Shown one piece after another: positions 61,137 through 64,000 of a stretch of 64,000 bases of DNA. The DNA lies in the NCBI GenBank assembly GCA_963779845.1, contig CAVZZV010000005.1:1240001-1304000 (forward strand). Direction: 5' to 3'. The DNA is from CAVZZV01 sp963779845. Lineage in GTDB: Bacteria > Bacteroidota > Bacteroidia > Bacteroidales > GCA-2748055. Both the position numbers and the translations under genes were made by a program. The notes beneath the pieces were generated by a model. The model did no database searches. It was given only the letters and a program-made list of their open reading frames with translations, and was not told where the DNA came from. Numbering within the stretch: position 1 is the stretch's first letter; each line of letters starts with the position of its first letter.

Positions 61137-63347
61137 TTATTCCATCCTTAAATAATCCAGCATCAACGGGATATCGAATGCAGGTATTTTATATTGAAGC
61201 AGGTATTTTTCATCCTCTTTCATATACTTAGTGAACCATTCCAAATTCATGTTGGACTTTTTGAGGGATTCGCGGTATAAACCAATCGCCTTTTGTTTTT
61301 CTCCCCTGGTCCAATATACATGCCCCAGATTCATCAAATCGTATTCATTGCCATCTTTCGCGACCAGTTTTTCAAAGTATTTCCGGGCTGCTTCGATTTT
61401 TCCCAGCACAAAAGAGCACCAGGCAATTGGCCGGTACACTTTAAAATTATCCGGAGCAAGATATTCAACCTTAAAGAAATACTTTAAAGCAGCCTCGTAT
61501 TCACCTTGATCCATAAGTACTTGTCCAATTGAGGTCTGTATAAACAAATTATCAGGATCCAGCTTTTCGGATTTGCGGTAATAAGCTATGGCCTCCGAAT
61601 AATTTTCTGTCTTTCGATAACAAGAGGCAATTTTGTTTAAAAGCCAGGTACGGTTATCTGAAACCATTTCAGCTTTCTTATAAAACTCAATTGCCTTCTC
61701 AAATTTCCCCAGTTGCTGGTAACAATAGCCTGTTTTCTCATACAATTCATAAGCTGAGGCCTCATTGCCAAGCATAATGAATACATCCAGCGCTTCCTCG
61801 TAATGTTCTTTCTGAAAGTAAAATTCTCCAATATTTCGAATGATCGTATCATCATCCACCATGGATCTGAAAAACCCCGATTTATGGAATTCCAGTTTGT
61901 ATTTAAAGATGTTCTGCATTTCACCATGCATTGGATGAAGGTGAAAAAAACGGTACAGATCCTGAATATATTGAACGATTATGGAGCGGTTTCGGGTATC
62001 TGTATGGACAATTTCATCATCCCTTTCCATTTCGTTCATGGCAGAAATTTCCATGCTGAACATTTGTGTCATCATCGATTTTTGCTTTGAGGGCATATAT
62101 TTAATATTCAGGCAGAAGGAGTATTTATCAGAATTGCATAAAAGACGTGTTTTTTCCATACCCTCAAGAAAATCATTCATATCAAATCCTTCGTCAATGC
62201 CGGAAAAGAAAGAAGGGAGCATTTCGTTTTCCTTATAAAAAGGGAGGAACCAATTATGAACGGGTTTGAAAAACTCGAAGTGTTTTAGCATGGAAAAGGC
62301 AGAAATAAATACATCCGTTCCTTCCATATGGAGGTTGGTGAATTCTTCAAGTTTGTTGAACAATCCCGGGGAATCTTCAAAAAAAGTTTCCCATTCCGGA
62401 TTCTTATCATCCGGTAAATGACCTGCAAGAAGCTCCTCAATATTGAGTTTATCTTCAAGGCTTGACCGAATTTTCCAGATTTCGGGCATGATTTCTTCTT
62501 TTATCTTCGCAGAGACTTTCTCCGTATCTTTTGCCCGAAGCAACTGAATAACAACAGTTTCCATTGTCCGCCCCATATCTTTATTATCCTTAATGAGCTT
62601 TAGCCTGTTTTCAATTTCAGGATAGAGAGAAATCCGTTTCCGGTAAATGTACAATCCCAGCAATAATCCGATGAATGCCCGTTGCCAAAGCTGATGCTGA
62701 CGATTTTCATAAAATTCAATCAGAAGATAAAATTTTCCGGCATCAAAATGTCGTAGCAATGACAGGGTTAACGCGCTTACAAGCGGACTTTTGAAAAACC
62801 ATGGCAAAGCCTCGTCATGACTGGTTCGTTTCAGCAATTCCACATCCCTTTCTGTAAATTTGTCGGTAAGCCAGATGGTATTAAAAAGGAGGTACAAAGG
62901 TTTCATTCTTGAATTAAACCCTGCTTCGTCTATATTCTCTCCCCCTTCAGGATCCGGATTGCCCATATTCCGGAACTCTATCTGATTAAGCAGGCTCTCC
63001 CCTTCCGTAAGACCCATTTTATTGATCATCTCTTTTTGATTGGTCTTATAATAGGTCAATAAGCCATATCTAAGTATTATTTCTTCCTTAATTTCATCGT
63101 TAAGCTCCAGGAGATCCCGGATCAGTCGGTTATACACTTTCCCCTTTTCAGGATCATCCCCCAATTCGAAAGAGTATTTTAGAATGTTCCGATATGTTTC
63201 CCTTAACTTCTCCAGGCGGTTTGAATAATCAACGTTGCGACAATTCGCGGCCAATCCGGCCATAAGGTCAAAAGATTCTTTAACCCGTCTCTCAGCAACA
63301 AGTTGTGATATTTTCTGATAACTATTTTCTAAGTCTGTGTAATTCAT
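61137..63347 (-). CDS. Tetratricopeptide-repeat protein
   Basis: A 736-aa soluble protein. The first 480 residues are helical and not clearly assigned. From about 495 to 690 there are at least five TPR units, for example EFYFQKEHYEEALDVFIMLG, YCYQQLGKFEKAIEFYKKAE, SIGQVLMDQGEYEAALKYFF and GHVYWTRGEKQKAIGLYRES. No signal peptide or membrane segment. It is probably a scaffold for protein contacts; the partner is unknown. It lies next to the WYL regulator gene on the same strand, 58 bp apart. Confidence 0.88.
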   Translation of the reverse strand: MNYTDLENSYQKISQLVAERRVKESFDLMAGLAANCRNVDYSNRLEKLRETYRNILKYSFELGDDPEKGKVYNRLIRDLLELNDEIKEEIILRYGLLTYYKTNQKEMINKMGLTEGESLLNQIEFRNMGNPDPEGGENIDEAGFNSRMKPLYLLFNTIWLTDKFTERDVELLKRTSHDEALPWFFKSPLVSALTLSLLRHFDAGKFYLLIEFYENRQHQLWQRAFIGLLLGLYIYRKRISLYPEIENRLKLIKDNKDMGRTMETVVIQLLRAKDTEKVSAKIKEEIMPEIWKIRSSLEDKLNIEELLAGHLPDDKNPEWETFFEDSPGLFNKLEEFTNLHMEGTDVFISAFSMLKHFEFFKPVHNWFLPFYKENEMLPSFFSGIDEGFDMNDFLEGMEKTRLLCNSDKYSFCLNIKYMPSKQKSMMTQMFSMEISAMNEMERDDEIVHTDTRNRSIIVQYIQDLYRFFHLHPMHGEMQNIFKYKLEFHKSGFFRSMVDDDTIIRNIGEFYFQKEHYEEALDVFIMLGNEASAYELYEKTGYCYQQLGKFEKAIEFYKKAEMVSDNRTWLLNKIASCYRKTENYSEAIAYYRKSEKLDPDNLFIQTSIGQVLMDQGEYEAALKYFFKVEYLAPDNFKVYRPIAWCSFVLGKIEAARKYFEKLVAKDGNEYDLMNLGHVYWTRGEKQKAIGLYRESLKKSNMNLEWFTKYMKEDEKYLLQYKIPAFDIPLMLDYLRME

Positions 63348-63481
63348 AAATCCGAATTTAAATGGCCAGGTGGGTTCACTCTATCCTTCCAAGACAGATA
63401 AACAGTTCAACCCGTAAAAAGGTAAAATTACACAAGGATTTTTTAAAAACCCTGTTCTTCTCCTTTAAATAAAATTACCGG

Positions 63482-64000
63482 CTAGTTTTCATCCTTTATG
63501 TCAGATCCCTTTTTTATTACCACCTTTTCCTCCTTAACATGAATGGCATGAGGGGAGGGAATAATTCCTTTTCCATATTTTTTTGAATATACCACCGTGA
63601 ATTCTGCGCCAAAAAAGAGGATCAGACAGGAATAGGAAACCCATAATAAAACCAGAACGATGGAGCCGGCTGCTCCATAGGTCGATGCGGGCTCGGCCCT
63701 CCCAAAATACAAGCCCAGCAGGAATTTGCCCAGTATAAATAGTAAAGCGGTAATTATTCCTCCAATCCAAACGGTTTTCCATTGGATCCGTGCATCGGGA
63801 AGATATTTAAAAATAAGGGCGAAAAGGACCGAAATGATACTCAGGGAAACCAAAAAATTAAGTCCGTACGCAATAAAAGCCATGACATCGGGCAAAAAGT
63901 GGTTAATATTTTCATTCAGGACCGAAATTAAGGTAGTGATGATAAAGCTGATCAGAAGCAAAAATCCGAGGATGAGAACAAAGGCAAAACCCCGGGCCCT
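63482..64000 (-). CDS. YihY/BrkB-family membrane protein (C-terminal part)
   Basis: This frame is open to the window end, so the protein starts beyond it. The visible part (about 173 residues) has four or more helices and the family block YLPDARIQWKTVWIGGIITALL, followed by STYGAAGSIVLVLLWVSYS and CLILFFGAEFTVVYSKKYGK. Such proteins are multi-pass inner-membrane proteins of uncertain function; an RNase BN identity is an outdated name. The soluble tail ends with acidic and basic residues. Confidence 0.88.
   Translation of the reverse strand, partial: RARGFAFVLILGFLLLISFIITTLISVLNENINHFLPDVMAFIAYGLNFLVSLSIISVLFALIFKYLPDARIQWKTVWIGGIITALLFILGKFLLGLYFGRAEPASTYGAAGSIVLVLLWVSYSCLILFFGAEFTVVYSKKYGKGIIPSPHAIHVKEEKVVIKKGSDIKDEN

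Overview
The window looks like a chromosomal segment of a Bacteroidota bacterium, most like the Bacteroidales/Marinilabiliales. The evidence is a type IX secretion system (T9SS) sorting domain and partner proteins (PorZ, PorP/SprF, SprB-type repeats), several promoters of the Bacteroidetes form (TTG, about 20 bases, then TAnnTTTG), and family-typical genes such as DUF3098 and bacterial GH3. No taxonomic search was possible.

Layout. 1-6.9 kb is a surface-polysaccharide block: the end of a YfhO-like membrane protein, two family-2 and one family-4 glycosyltransferases, an FkbM and a second methyltransferase, and a Wzx-like flippase. 7.0-18.7 kb holds a PorP/SprF gene and one giant T9SS-secreted adhesin gene (about 3,575 codons) made of PKD-like and SprB repeats. 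That gene contains a near-identical 2,299-bp tandem duplication and four frame breaks. Every broken gene I found lies in the first 17.3 kb, which suggests base-level sequence errors or recent decay confined to that part. 18.9-33.7 kb is mostly intact housekeeping: recO, porZ, rdgB, a tandem universal stress protein, a class III adenylate cyclase, ilvE, ftsX, DUF3098, uppP, truB, queA, GH3, a deoxynucleoside kinase and a PfkB sugar/nucleoside kinase.

33.97-41.53 kb is bracketed by an 87-bp direct repeat made of the 3' end of tRNA-Asn plus its terminator, so it reads as an integrated island with no integrase left. It carries a glycoside-hydrolase remnant and three genes that appear to be transcribed together: a 1,544-aa multi-GAF/receiver/PPDK-type ATP-grasp protein, a NarL-type regulator whose phospho-acceptor Asp is Asn, and NADP-glutamate dehydrogenase. 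This is the best candidate for an undescribed system: a kinase-less signalling module beside the main ammonia-assimilation enzyme.

41.7-47.5 kb is a TetR-controlled envelope export operon (LolA-like carrier, two FtsX/MacB permeases, ATPase, outer-membrane barrel). 47.6-51.1 kb is a heterodimeric ABC exporter with one degenerate ATP site. 51.3-53.1 kb is an ArsR/thioredoxin/ArsP-like permease cluster with two matching operators. 53.2-56.6 kb holds ergothioneine genes egtB-egtD followed by DUF427 and an unknown protein. 56.7-64 kb holds an MFS transporter, a small membrane protein/PadR/PspC operon, a WYL regulator, a TPR protein and a partial BrkB-family protein.
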